Position numbers and translations under genes: made by a program. Source: Methanobacteriota archaeon (GTDB taxonomy: Archaea; Thermoplasmatota; Poseidoniia; Poseidoniales; Poseidoniaceae). Taken from it: a DNA stretch of 6,208 nt. The stretch's first letter is position 1; each line of letters opens with the position of its first letter. This document shows, one piece after another, positions 1-6,056 of the stretch. The stretch is from NCBI GenBank assembly GCA_002707335.2, contig PAMN02000042.1:1-6208 (forward strand). Direction: 5' to 3'. The notes under the pieces were generated by a model. It ran no database searches. It worked only from the letters and a program-made list of their open reading frames with translations, and was not told the DNA's origin.

Positions 1-716
1 GTATCCCATGCTTCATTTGGCGAATATCCTTCATCAAGGAATGTATCGTAAACTTCCTGGTCGTTTTCCTCATACATGTTGTCGTGAATATCTCCTGCTC
101 GATAGAAGAATACATCTCCCGTATATCCCGTTGATTTTTGATTTAGAATCATTTGCAAATTTTCAATTCCTTCATCTGAAGTCCAAGTGAAACTTTTCAA
201 AAAGCCTTGCCGCCCAGTAAAGACATAATCAATCATATGACCTTCATTAGAAGTTGCTGATACAGTTACTTCACCATTGTAGATATTATCGGTTGAGGCG
301 CTCCAATCCTGTCCTAACAATCTGAAGGTCCAGGTATTGCCAACCTCCCATGGGAAATTGAATACTGATTGGGGCTCTCCGTTCTCATAAACCGACAGAC
401 CATCCATAGTTACTCTGCCCAAAAATGGATTGTGATTGATTACCGCATGTCTTTGTGCCTCAGCCTCAGAAGATATTCCAAGCATGAACAGACCGTCGTC
501 TTCTCTCACATCTGCTACCACTAAGCGAGCGCTATCTTCACCAAATTGAGGTGTGATGAAAGTGTAGATCCATTGGTCACCTATTTGCCAATCAGGCAGG
601 GTTAACTCTTCCTCGGTAGTATCACCAATGCCCCTATTGGTGGTTGAGTCTGCATTGTTGATACAACCTGAAAGCATTCCAAGGAGCAAAACTGCTGATA
701 GAAGTGTTGCTCGCAT
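1..716 (-). CDS. Secreted lipoprotein of unknown function, C-terminus cut by the window edge
   Basis: The minus strand stays open from an ATG at 716 to the left edge, giving 238 residues without a stop. The N-terminus is a short signal peptide: Arg2, a hydrophobic stretch (residues 4-15) and a lipobox LSGC with the lipidated Cys at 18. A polar Asn/Ser/Thr-rich linker (19-40) follows, as expected for a protein tethered outside the membrane. The rest is acidic, rich in aromatic residues and looks beta-rich. Two related motifs stand out, DWQIGDQWIYTF (42-53) and PWEVGNTWTFRL (122-133), suggesting two repeated modules. No catalytic motif or named family is recognised. No GGTGAT-type site precedes the ATG. 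The gene lies 45 bp downstream of hppA on the same strand, so it could be read through from hppA or have its own promoter in that gap. Its role is unknown; a solute-binding or surface structural role would be a guess. Confidence 0.82.
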   Translation of the reverse strand, partial: MRATLLSAVLLLGMLSGCINNADSTTNRGIGDTTEEELTLPDWQIGDQWIYTFITPQFGEDSARLVVADVREDDGLFMLGISSEAEAQRHAVINHNPFLGRVTMDGLSVYENGEPQSVFNFPWEVGNTWTFRLLGQDWSASTDNIYNGEVTVSATSNEGHMIDYVFTGRQGFLKSFTWTSDEGIENLQMILNQKSTGYTGDVFFYRAGDIHDNMYEENDQEVYDTFLDEGYSPNEAWD

Positions 717-761
717 GGCTAGCCCTTGGAGGCATACAATTTGAGTTATGCGTTTCTACGC

Positions 762-2861
762 TTACAACCAACCAGTGATGGTTAGTGAAGGCGCAATAAC
801 AACCGCTACAATGCTCATCAACTTGATCAAGATATTCAATGATGGACCACTTGTGTCCTTGAATGGGTCTCCGATTGTGTCGCCAATAACTGCTGCATCG
901 TGAGCGCTGTCACCCTTTTGGGCACCTGGAATGTGTCCTTGTTCGATTGCTTTCTTTGCATTGTCCCAAGCACCACCAGCGTTAGCCATGAATAGAGCAA
1001 GTAATACACCAGTCACAAGAGAACCTGCAAGAAGGCCACCCAATGCAGGTGAACCCAGAGTATATCCTACGATTACTGGAGCAACAACAGCTACAACACC
1101 AGGTAGAACCATTTCTCTTAGCGCTGCATTTGTTGAAATTTCAACACACTTTTGGCTGTCTGGTTTTACGCCTTCTCTTCCTTCTAGAAGACCATCGATT
1201 TCTTTGAATTGCCTTCTGATTTCAGTTACCATTTCATTAGCTGCCTTACCGACAGATGTCATTGTTAATGCAGCCACTACGAATGGTAGGGAACCACCGA
1301 TAAGAAGACCGATAACGACCTTAGGGTCTGATAATGCAAGTTGGTCTAATCCGAGACCGGCTGCTGCTGAATACGCAGCGAATAATGCAAGAGCTGTCAA
1401 AGCAGCACTACCAATAGCGAACCCTTTACCGATTGCAGCGGTTGTGTTTCCGATTGAATCTAGACCATCTGTGATTTCTCTAACCTCTTTGCCTAGACCA
1501 CTCATCTCAGCAATTCCACCAGCGTTGTCTGCAACTGGACCATATGCGTCTACTGTCATGGTGACACCAACTGTTGCAAGCATACCCATTGCAGCCATTG
1601 CAATACCGTATAAGCCAAACTCAGGCATGTATCCGCCAACGTCACTTGCCGACTTACCATCCATCATGAAGTGGTTTGCTCCGAATATACCGAAACAAAT
1701 CAAAATGATTGGAATAAATGTTGAGATCATTCCAACTGATAATCCTGCGATTGCATTTGTTGCAGGTCCAGTCTTTGACATTTCACCAATGTGGCCAATT
1801 GACTGTGTTTCAATACCCATAACTGGCTCGATACCGGTGTAATATTCGGTGACGAGTCCGATTAGGATACCAACTATGGAACCGATAATTACTGCAATCA
1901 TTGGATCGGTTCCTGTATCTAGGTCAAGTATTCCAATTCCAATCCATCCTGCAATCCAGAAAATTACTGCTGCGATGAATGTAGTGTTTCTTAGAGCAGC
2001 ACCTGGTTCGCCGTTCTTTAACCAAGTCATTGAGAACACACCGATGAGTGATGCAAGGTAACCTACCAATCCAAGGAAGATTGGAAGTATTACGTAATCA
2101 GCGTTCATATTTGCGCTGGAATCTGCAATTACCATTGCTGCGATTATGCTTCCAACAAATGATTCGAAGATATCTGCGCCCATTCCTGCTACATCGCCAA
2201 CGTTGTCACCAACGTTGTCTGCGATAACACCAGGATTTCTTGGGTCATCTTCAGGGATTCCTGCTTCTACTTTACCTACTAAGTCTGCTCCAACGTCTGC
2301 AGCCTTTGTGTAAATTCCTCCACCCACACGAGCAAAGAGGGCGATTGAAGACGCACCCATACCGAAACCAGCGGCGTGAGTAATGTTTGTTTCACCTGAA
2401 TCGCCTGCTCCTAAGAAGTAAGCAACAAGTGAGATACCTAGTAGACCAAGTCCACCAACAGACAATCCCATGACGGCTCCACCATTATAGGAAACCTCGA
2501 GAGCGCCTGCTTGCCCACTCTCTGCTGCTGCAACTGCTGTTCTTCCATTAGCAGCGGTAGCGGCTTTCATACCGGACAAACCAGCCAAAACACTTGCAAG
2601 GGCTCCACCTAGGAACGCTAATGCAGTTAGATGGCCATCGTCTTCTGTAATGAAGTAAAGAAGTATGGCAACTATTGTTACAAATACTGAGAGATATTTG
2701 TATTCAGCTTTCAAGAAGGCCATAGCGCCATCTTGAATTTGCGAAGTGATGTCCGCAACAGTCATGTTTTCGATCTTTACATCGTTTATTTTCTTGTATA
2801 GCATAGCAGCAATGCCTAATCCGACTAATGATGCTAATACTGCAATTAGTGCAATCTCCAT
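762..2861 (-). CDS. hppA: Membrane-bound ion-pumping pyrophosphatase, K+-dependent type
   Basis: This 699-residue protein is full length for the M-PPase family, which hydrolyses cytoplasmic PPi and pumps Na+ and/or H+ outward across about 16 membrane helices. Hallmarks visible are DVGADLVGKVE (189-199), DDPRNP (205-210), DNVGDNVGD (215-223) and the C-terminal acidic loop with GDTIGDPFKDTSG (660-672); these supply the Mg-PPi ligands. In GNTTAAIGKG (471-480), Ala475 and Gly478 occupy the places of Lys and Thr found in K+-independent H+ pumps, so the enzyme should be K+-dependent. In the ion-gate helix, ADIFESFVG (229-237) has Glu233 at the position typical of Na+-pumping members, and Gly237 where plant-type H+ pumps have Glu. 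Pumped ion is therefore inferred as Na+, possibly Na+ plus H+. The start is supported by AGGTGAT three bases upstream. It probably recovers energy from PPi released by biosynthesis. Confidence 0.98.
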   Translation of the reverse strand: MEIALIAVLASLVGLGIAAMLYKKINDVKIENMTVADITSQIQDGAMAFLKAEYKYLSVFVTIVAILLYFITEDDGHLTALAFLGGALASVLAGLSGMKAATAANGRTAVAAAESGQAGALEVSYNGGAVMGLSVGGLGLLGISLVAYFLGAGDSGETNITHAAGFGMGASSIALFARVGGGIYTKAADVGADLVGKVEAGIPEDDPRNPGVIADNVGDNVGDVAGMGADIFESFVGSIIAAMVIADSSANMNADYVILPIFLGLVGYLASLIGVFSMTWLKNGEPGAALRNTTFIAAVIFWIAGWIGIGILDLDTGTDPMIAVIIGSIVGILIGLVTEYYTGIEPVMGIETQSIGHIGEMSKTGPATNAIAGLSVGMISTFIPIILICFGIFGANHFMMDGKSASDVGGYMPEFGLYGIAMAAMGMLATVGVTMTVDAYGPVADNAGGIAEMSGLGKEVREITDGLDSIGNTTAAIGKGFAIGSAALTALALFAAYSAAAGLGLDQLALSDPKVVIGLLIGGSLPFVVAALTMTSVGKAANEMVTEIRRQFKEIDGLLEGREGVKPDSQKCVEISTNAALREMVLPGVVAVVAPVIVGYTLGSPALGGLLAGSLVTGVLLALFMANAGGAWDNAKKAIEQGHIPGAQKGDSAHDAAVIGDTIGDPFKDTSGPSLNILIKLMSIVAVVIAPSLTITGWL

Positions 2862-2864
2862 AAA

Positions 2865-2871
2865 ATCACCT
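2865..2871 (-). promoter_or_regulatory. Ribosome binding site of hppA
   Basis: The minus strand reads AGGTGAT, then TTT, then the hppA ATG. AGGTGAT is complementary to the conserved 3' end of 16S rRNA. Spacing and sequence match the site before the small membrane gene at 5837, which supports the hppA start at 2861. Confidence 0.8.
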
Positions 2872-2908
2872 AGGCCGCCGACCTAAGTACCCTTCATAAG
2901 TGCATCCC

Positions 2909-2922
2909 TCGTATTTTACGAC
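2909..2922 (-). promoter_or_regulatory. Possible TATA element for hppA
   Basis: The 76-bp gap between the HMA gene and hppA contains one AT-rich block, TAAAATAC on the minus strand. It lies about 50 bases before the hppA start, so transcription starting about 25 bases further on would leave a leader of roughly 25 bases holding the ribosome binding site. The match to an archaeal TATA box is only approximate. Co-transcription from the HMA gene is the alternative. Confidence 0.28.
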
Positions 2923-2937
2923 GGAAAGGGTGTTTTC

Positions 2938-3159
2938 TTAGGGGTTAACCACAAAGCCGCTACTTCGGATAACCTCTGTAATCTTATTTTCTGAGACTCC
3001 TTTTGCCATTACTGTGATTCGGCTTTCGGATGAAGATGCAACAACCTTCTTGACGCCTCTAATTTCCAATAACGCCCGTGTTATTTTTGCTTCACAATTT
3101 CCACAAGTCATCCCAGACACATCAAACTCCAGTGTGGCCTTCTTGGAAAACAATCCCAT
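2938..3159 (-). CDS. Small heavy-metal-associated (HMA/CopZ-like) protein
   Basis: This 73-residue protein is a single HMA domain (residues about 8-72) preceded by a short basic tail. The metal-binding loop GMTCGNC has Cys19 and Cys22, the usual pair for Cu(I) or similar soft metals in Atx1/CopZ proteins, on the first loop of a beta-alpha-beta-beta-alpha-beta fold. The C-terminal strand ends GFVVNP, close to the family's usual GY/GF ending. No signal peptide or membrane helix is present, so it should be cytosolic. Known relatives deliver copper to P-type ATPases, but no such ATPase is in this window. The gene lies 76 bp upstream of hppA on the same strand and is divergent from the NifU-like gene. 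No clear ribosome binding site precedes the ATG, so a leaderless mRNA is possible. The metal is inferred from the motif only; the family call is firm. Confidence 0.92.
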   Translation of the reverse strand: MGLFSKKATLEFDVSGMTCGNCEAKITRALLEIRGVKKVVASSSESRITVMAKGVSENKITEVIRSSGFVVNP

Positions 3160-3187
3160 GTAATAAACGAAGGGGCGGCACGATTTG

Positions 3188-3227
3188 AATACAATGGTTG
3201 ATAGAGGGTAGACCTTCAGATTGTATT
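3188..3227. repeat. Perfect 8-bp inverted repeat in the divergent promoter region
   Basis: The 69-bp spacer between the HMA and NifU-like genes holds AATACAAT (3188-3195) and its exact reverse complement ATTGTATT (3220-3227), with arm centres 32 bp apart, about three helical turns. The right arm touches the NifU-like start codon and the left arm lies about 30 bases before the HMA start. The arms could be a divergent operator, or the left arm may simply be the AT-rich part of a promoter. ATTGTAT also occurs upstream of the lipoprotein gene (734-740, minus strand). Confidence 0.4.
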
Positions 3228-3228
3228 G

Positions 3229-3531
3229 ATGACAATAACTGCTGAGGAGGTCCTAAAGGAGATTGGCCCTGTTCAAGATGTCCTGGATGCTCATGATGGA
3301 GTTGTCACCGTTCTAGACACAGCAGATGGAATTGTCATGCTATCTCTTGACGGAGGTTGTGTTGGCTGTTCATCTACTCCAATGACGGCTATGCAGATTT
3401 ATTATTCTCTCAAAAAATTAGAACCTGTCAGCGATGTGATTTTTGTAAATGGAGAACTACCAGAATACATGAGGACTTTTATCGATCAAAAAATGGCAGA
3501 TGAATCCAAAGGTGACGGAGAGATTGTTTAA
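3229..3531 (+). CDS. NifU C-terminal domain-like Fe-S protein
   Basis: This small cytosolic protein (100 residues from ATG at 3229; a TTG directly in front is a less likely start that adds one residue) resembles the Nfu/NifU C-terminal domain. Using the ATG numbering, the core runs from residue 2 to about 75: a helix, the strand GVVTVLDTADGIVMLSL, then GGCVGCSSTPMTAM with Cys44 and Cys47. That CxxC is the ligand pair which, in a dimer, carries a bridging [4Fe-4S] cluster in Nfu proteins, followed by the usual helix. Nfu proteins are Fe-S scaffolds or carriers; the role here is inferred from family. The acidic tail ends with no further domain. The gene diverges from the HMA gene and its stop overlaps the stop of the opposite-strand membrane gene. 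No GGTGAT-type site is seen, so leaderless translation is plausible. The domain is a diverged, minimal version, so function could be regulatory rather than scaffold. Confidence 0.88.
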   Translation: MTITAEEVLKEIGPVQDVLDAHDGVVTVLDTADGIVMLSLDGGCVGCSSTPMTAMQIYYSLKKLEPVSDVIFVNGELPEYMRTFIDQKMADESKGDGEIV

Positions 3532-3851
3532 TCCTCTTTCTTTTTGATGCTATGTGGATTTGCTCCAAATGAAACATTTTGACCCTTAATATTCATTCTC
3601 GCAGCCACTGCTACAATTATACATAGAAGTGAAAGTGGTTTTGGAAGGTAATTCGAACCCCATAGTTCGCCATCTGCTAAAGATAGCCACCAAAGCAATC
3701 CTGCTGTTATCAGTAAGGAGAACATAATGAAATTCTGTGCAAACAATTCTAGTTTCTCACTCCTTGAGAAAGTCGCAATGAATATGAAAGCAATAAGTGA
3801 AATGAAACACATGGATTGGGACATAATCTCCAAGGTTTCAGCCCCGACCAT
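3528..3851 (-). CDS. Small three-helix membrane protein of unknown function
   Basis: The 107-residue frame encodes three hydrophobic segments at about residues 15-28, 37-58 (containing AGLLWWLSL) and 72-86, with a polar, basic C-terminus ending in KKKED. This regular pattern and its fit into the gap between two confident genes favour a real gene, although no family is recognised. The start is uncertain. ATG at 3851 has no ribosome binding site, whereas ATG at 3824 (residue 10) is preceded by GGAG three bases upstream, and a third ATG lies at 3812. The gene converges on the NifU-like gene, and the two share a TTAA at 3528-3531 that supplies both stop codons. It is divergent from polX, so a shared promoter region at 3852-3901 is likely. 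Two plus-strand frames overlapping it are shorter and of poor composition. Confidence 0.65.
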   Translation of the reverse strand: MVGAETLEIMSQSMCFISLIAFIFIATFSRSEKLELFAQNFIMFSLLITAGLLWWLSLADGELWGSNYLPKPLSLLCIIVAVAARMNIKGQNVSFGANPHSIKKKED

Positions 3852-3897
3852 GCCTATGCCAGTAGGCAGGGGTTCTTCAACCCTAAACCGCAGGGCT
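3840..3897 (+). other. Predicted paired structure before polX: outer stem with two hairpins
   Basis: By eye, AGCCC (3840-3844) can pair with GGGCT (3893-3897). Inside it are two perfect hairpins: TGCCTA/TAGGCA (3851-3856 with 3863-3868, loop TGCCAG) and GGGTT/AACCC (3870-3874 with 3879-3883, loop CTTC). The span covers the divergent spacer and possibly the first codons of the minus-strand gene. It is not a tRNA, since there is no anticodon arm and the T-loop consensus fails. It may be a coincidence or a leader/operator structure. I see no clear TATA box in the spacer. Confidence 0.25.
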
Positions 3898-3901
3898 CAC
3901 T

Positions 3902-5836
3902 ATGGCAGGCCAATCTTGGAAATTACCCAAGGCGCGAGCAAATGGTCCGCCATATTTCAGCCGAAATCAAATTAGTACAGCGCTGCATCAAATGGCCATT
4001 CTTCTGGAATTAAACGGAGCCGTAGTATTTCGGACAAGGTCTTACCAAAACGCATCAAGATTGATTGGGTCATTATCTCAAGACTTAGGTGAGTTGGTTG
4101 CAACCAAGGAAATTTTCAATCTAAAAGGAATAGGAAAGGGACTCGGATCTGCAATAAGCAACGCAGTAGGAGAAGGAATTTGGCCAGAAGATTGGATAAA
4201 ATTGCATAATGAGACATCTGAAGGACTTATTGAAATGTTAGGAATTCCAGGCGTAGGTCCAAAGAAAATCAAATCACTGCATGACGAACTAGGAATAAAT
4301 TCAGTAGCGGATTTACAGGAAGCATGTGTAAAGAATGAAGTTTCTCCACTTGCAGGATTTGGAGCTAAAAGCCAACAAAAGATACTCGATGGAATCGATT
4401 TACTCGCTAGATTTTCTGCAAGAAGAAGGCTTGACATAGGCCTTAGATATGGTCAAACATTCCTATCTATGATAGAAAAATTGGATGGAGTGCAAAGAGC
4501 AGAACTTGCTGGTTCGGCAAGAAGAAGAAGGGAAACTATCGGTGACCTCGATATTGTCGCCGCTGTTAATCCAGAAAAGGTAGAATCCGTAACAAACCAA
4601 ATATTGTCACTGAAAGGCATCGCTGACATCAAAGGAGCGGGTGACTCAAAGGTATCTGTTATTCTTGACACCTCTATTTTTGAAGAAGGATTTAGTTTAG
4701 GGCATTTAGATGCCAATGTACTTGATGCAATAGGAGGAGAAAGTTACGAGCAACTAGAGTCCGGTGGCACAATCGATGCCCAAGTTAGACTTGTACCTCC
4801 TCATGTGTTCCCATATACCTTAGCATATTTTACGGGCTCAAAAGAGCATAACATAAGAATGAGGCAAAAGGCAATGGATAAAGGTCTGAAATTGAATGAA
4901 TTCGGATTAATGCCCGAGACCGAGTTAACTGGATTAGAAGCGGCTAAAACATCACTTCCTGCTGAAAATGAATCGGACATCTACGCTCACTTAGGACTGG
5001 ATTACGTAATACCTGAATTGAGGGAAGATCTTGGGGAAATCGAGGCTTCTGCCTCAAATTCACTTCCCGAACTGATTACCTTGTCAGATGTAAAGGGATC
5101 GCTGCACAACCACACCACTATGTCAGATGGTGAAGCATCCCTAGAAGAAATGGCGGATGCTGCAAGAAGGATGAGATGGAATTGGTTGGGGATTGCAGAC
5201 CATTCACCAACCCTAAAGGTTGCAAACGGTGCGAGTGCTGATGATCTAATTTCACAACACAATAAAATTGTGAAATATAATTCAGAATGGGAAACTGAAG
5301 GTGTTGATTTTAGATTATTCAGCGGAGTAGAATCAGATATCCTTGAAGATGGAAAACTTGATCATCCTGATGAGATACTATCGCAAATCGATTACGTGGT
5401 CGCAAGTGTTCACGCTATGACAAAATGGCGAAATAGGGATGAATCCCAAAACACAGAAGACTTACTGAAGTGTTTAGACCATCCTGCTACAACGGTATTA
5501 GGACATCCAACTGGAAGAATATTACAAGGAAGAGAAGGATACGATATTGATTTGCATACAGTACTAGAATATATGGCAGAATCAAATAATGAAGGTGTTC
5601 TAAAAGCAGTTGAATTAAACGCATCTCCATATAGATTGGATTTAGACTGGCGTATGTGCAAACGTGCTAAGGAGCTTGGAGTGCCAGTTGTAATCAACCC
5701 TGATGCCCACTCTGTACAAGGGCTAGGTGACATCGACTATGGAGTCATGGTCGCCAGAAAAGGTTGGCTTGAGCACTCCGATATTCTGAACACATTGCCT
5801 GGTGATGAACTTTATCAAAAATTGAAAGGTGATTGA
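3902..5836 (+). CDS. polX: DNA polymerase X family protein with C-terminal PHP nuclease domain
   Basis: This 644-residue protein has the bacterial/archaeal PolX layout, a repair polymerase fused to a PHP metal-dependent nuclease. Residues 22-95 form the N-terminal 8-kDa-like DNA-binding domain. Helix-hairpin-helix motifs lie at LKGIGKG (74-80), IPGVGPKK (115-122) and about 150-165. The palm has GSARRRRETIGDLDIV (204-219) with catalytic Asp215 and Asp217, and the thumb has YFTGSKEHN (309-317). All nine expected PHP metal ligands appear present: His402, His404, Asp409, His434, Glu477, His504, His535, Asp601 and His603, implying a working 3'-5' exonuclease or AP-endonuclease site. It is longer than the usual 570-580 residues because of a 20-residue N-terminal extension and about 30 extra residues near 256-286. 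Anchoring on LVPP (297-300) puts Gln294 where the third catalytic Asp is expected; Asp292 is two residues earlier. ATG 3902 is the only early ATG and has no ribosome binding site. Confidence 0.97.
   Translation: MAGQSWKLPKARANGPPYFSRNQISTALHQMAILLELNGAVVFRTRSYQNASRLIGSLSQDLGELVATKEIFNLKGIGKGLGSAISNAVGEGIWPEDWIKLHNETSEGLIEMLGIPGVGPKKIKSLHDELGINSVADLQEACVKNEVSPLAGFGAKSQQKILDGIDLLARFSARRRLDIGLRYGQTFLSMIEKLDGVQRAELAGSARRRRETIGDLDIVAAVNPEKVESVTNQILSLKGIADIKGAGDSKVSVILDTSIFEEGFSLGHLDANVLDAIGGESYEQLESGGTIDAQVRLVPPHVFPYTLAYFTGSKEHNIRMRQKAMDKGLKLNEFGLMPETELTGLEAAKTSLPAENESDIYAHLGLDYVIPELREDLGEIEASASNSLPELITLSDVKGSLHNHTTMSDGEASLEEMADAARRMRWNWLGIADHSPTLKVANGASADDLISQHNKIVKYNSEWETEGVDFRLFSGVESDILEDGKLDHPDEILSQIDYVVASVHAMTKWRNRDESQNTEDLLKCLDHPATTVLGHPTGRILQGREGYDIDLHTVLEYMAESNNEGVLKAVELNASPYRLDLDWRMCKRAKELGVPVVINPDAHSVQGLGDIDYGVMVARKGWLEHSDILNTLPGDELYQKLKGD
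5827..5833 (+). promoter_or_regulatory. Ribosome binding site inside the end of polX
   Basis: AGGTGAT lies within the last polX codons; the polX stop TGA (5834-5836) fills the three-base spacing and the next ATG follows at once. Ribosomes ending on polX would be placed on the next start, which implies translational coupling and fixes the start at 5837. Confidence 0.8.
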
Positions 5837-6052
5837 ATGAGATTTTTACGAGCAGTGATTATTGGTTTACTATCTATCTTCCCCGGCACTATAATTGGAT
5901 ACATAGGATGGTTAGCAACAGGTTCTAGCATGGAAAATGGTTCGCTTTCTGTCGTCTTCTTCTGTAATTTGATACCTTTGGGATTCGTAATCCTTGGATT
6001 CCTCTGGTCATGGAAAAATGGCGAAGAATACAGCGTAGCGTATCAGAGTTGA
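5837..6052 (+). CDS. Small two-helix membrane protein between polX and nth
   Basis: The 71-residue protein has a basic N-terminus (MRFLR), a first membrane helix at about residues 6-27, a short polar loop (28-36, SGSSMENGS-like), a second helix at about 37-58, and a polar tail. Arg2 and Arg5 before the first helix suggest both ends face the cytoplasm. I recognise no family and no catalytic or metal-binding motif; two short hydrophobic helices are too little to assign a role. The gene is convincing because of its strong ribosome binding site, its start directly after the polX stop, and the nth start four bases after its own stop. Membership in a repair operon is seen; a functional link to DNA repair is only inferred, and it may be a passenger. 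Confidence 0.8.
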   Translation: MRFLRAVIIGLLSIFPGTIIGYIGWLATGSSMENGSLSVVFFCNLIPLGFVILGFLWSWKNGEEYSVAYQS

Positions 6053-6053
6053 T
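6048..6053 (+). promoter_or_regulatory. Degenerate ribosome binding site of nth
   Basis: GTTGAT stands three bases (ATT) before the nth ATG, matching GGTGAT at five of six positions and with the same spacing as the sites of hppA and the 5837 gene. It contains the stop codon TGA (6050-6052) of the upstream gene, so nth translation is probably coupled. Confidence 0.5.
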
Positions 6054-6056
6054 ATT

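Noticed and set aside
8..190. A 60-codon plus-strand frame at the left edge.
   Set aside because: It is antisense to the lipoprotein gene, which has a signal peptide, a lipobox and a continuous frame to the edge.
750..761. Small hairpin GCGT-AGAA-ACGC on the minus strand right after the hppA stop, a possible terminator.
   Set aside because: The stem is only four base pairs and no U-tract follows, so it is too weak to call a terminator.
931..1842. A 303-codon open frame on the plus strand opposite hppA, with another at 1849-2061.
   Set aside because: It lies wholly antisense to a confident pyrophosphatase gene. Its composition, rich in Ala, Pro, Ile, Ser and Thr, is what the reverse of a Gly/Ala/Val-rich membrane protein gives, and it shows no domain.
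2870..2888. Weak hairpin TAGGT-CGGCG-GCCTA on the minus strand that touches the hppA ribosome binding site, a possible translation switch.
   Set aside because: It has five pairs including a wobble and covers only the first bases of the site, so there is too little to propose a riboswitch or attenuator.
3865..3897. GGGGTTC...AACCC before polX resembles a tRNA T-arm.
   Set aside because: The T-loop lacks the conserved purine and A58, and there is no anticodon arm or matching seven-base acceptor stem.
4078..5733. Several minus-strand frames of 86-119 codons opposite polX.
   Set aside because: They are Ser/Pro-rich mirror frames of the polX coding sequence with no ribosome binding sites or recognisable domains.
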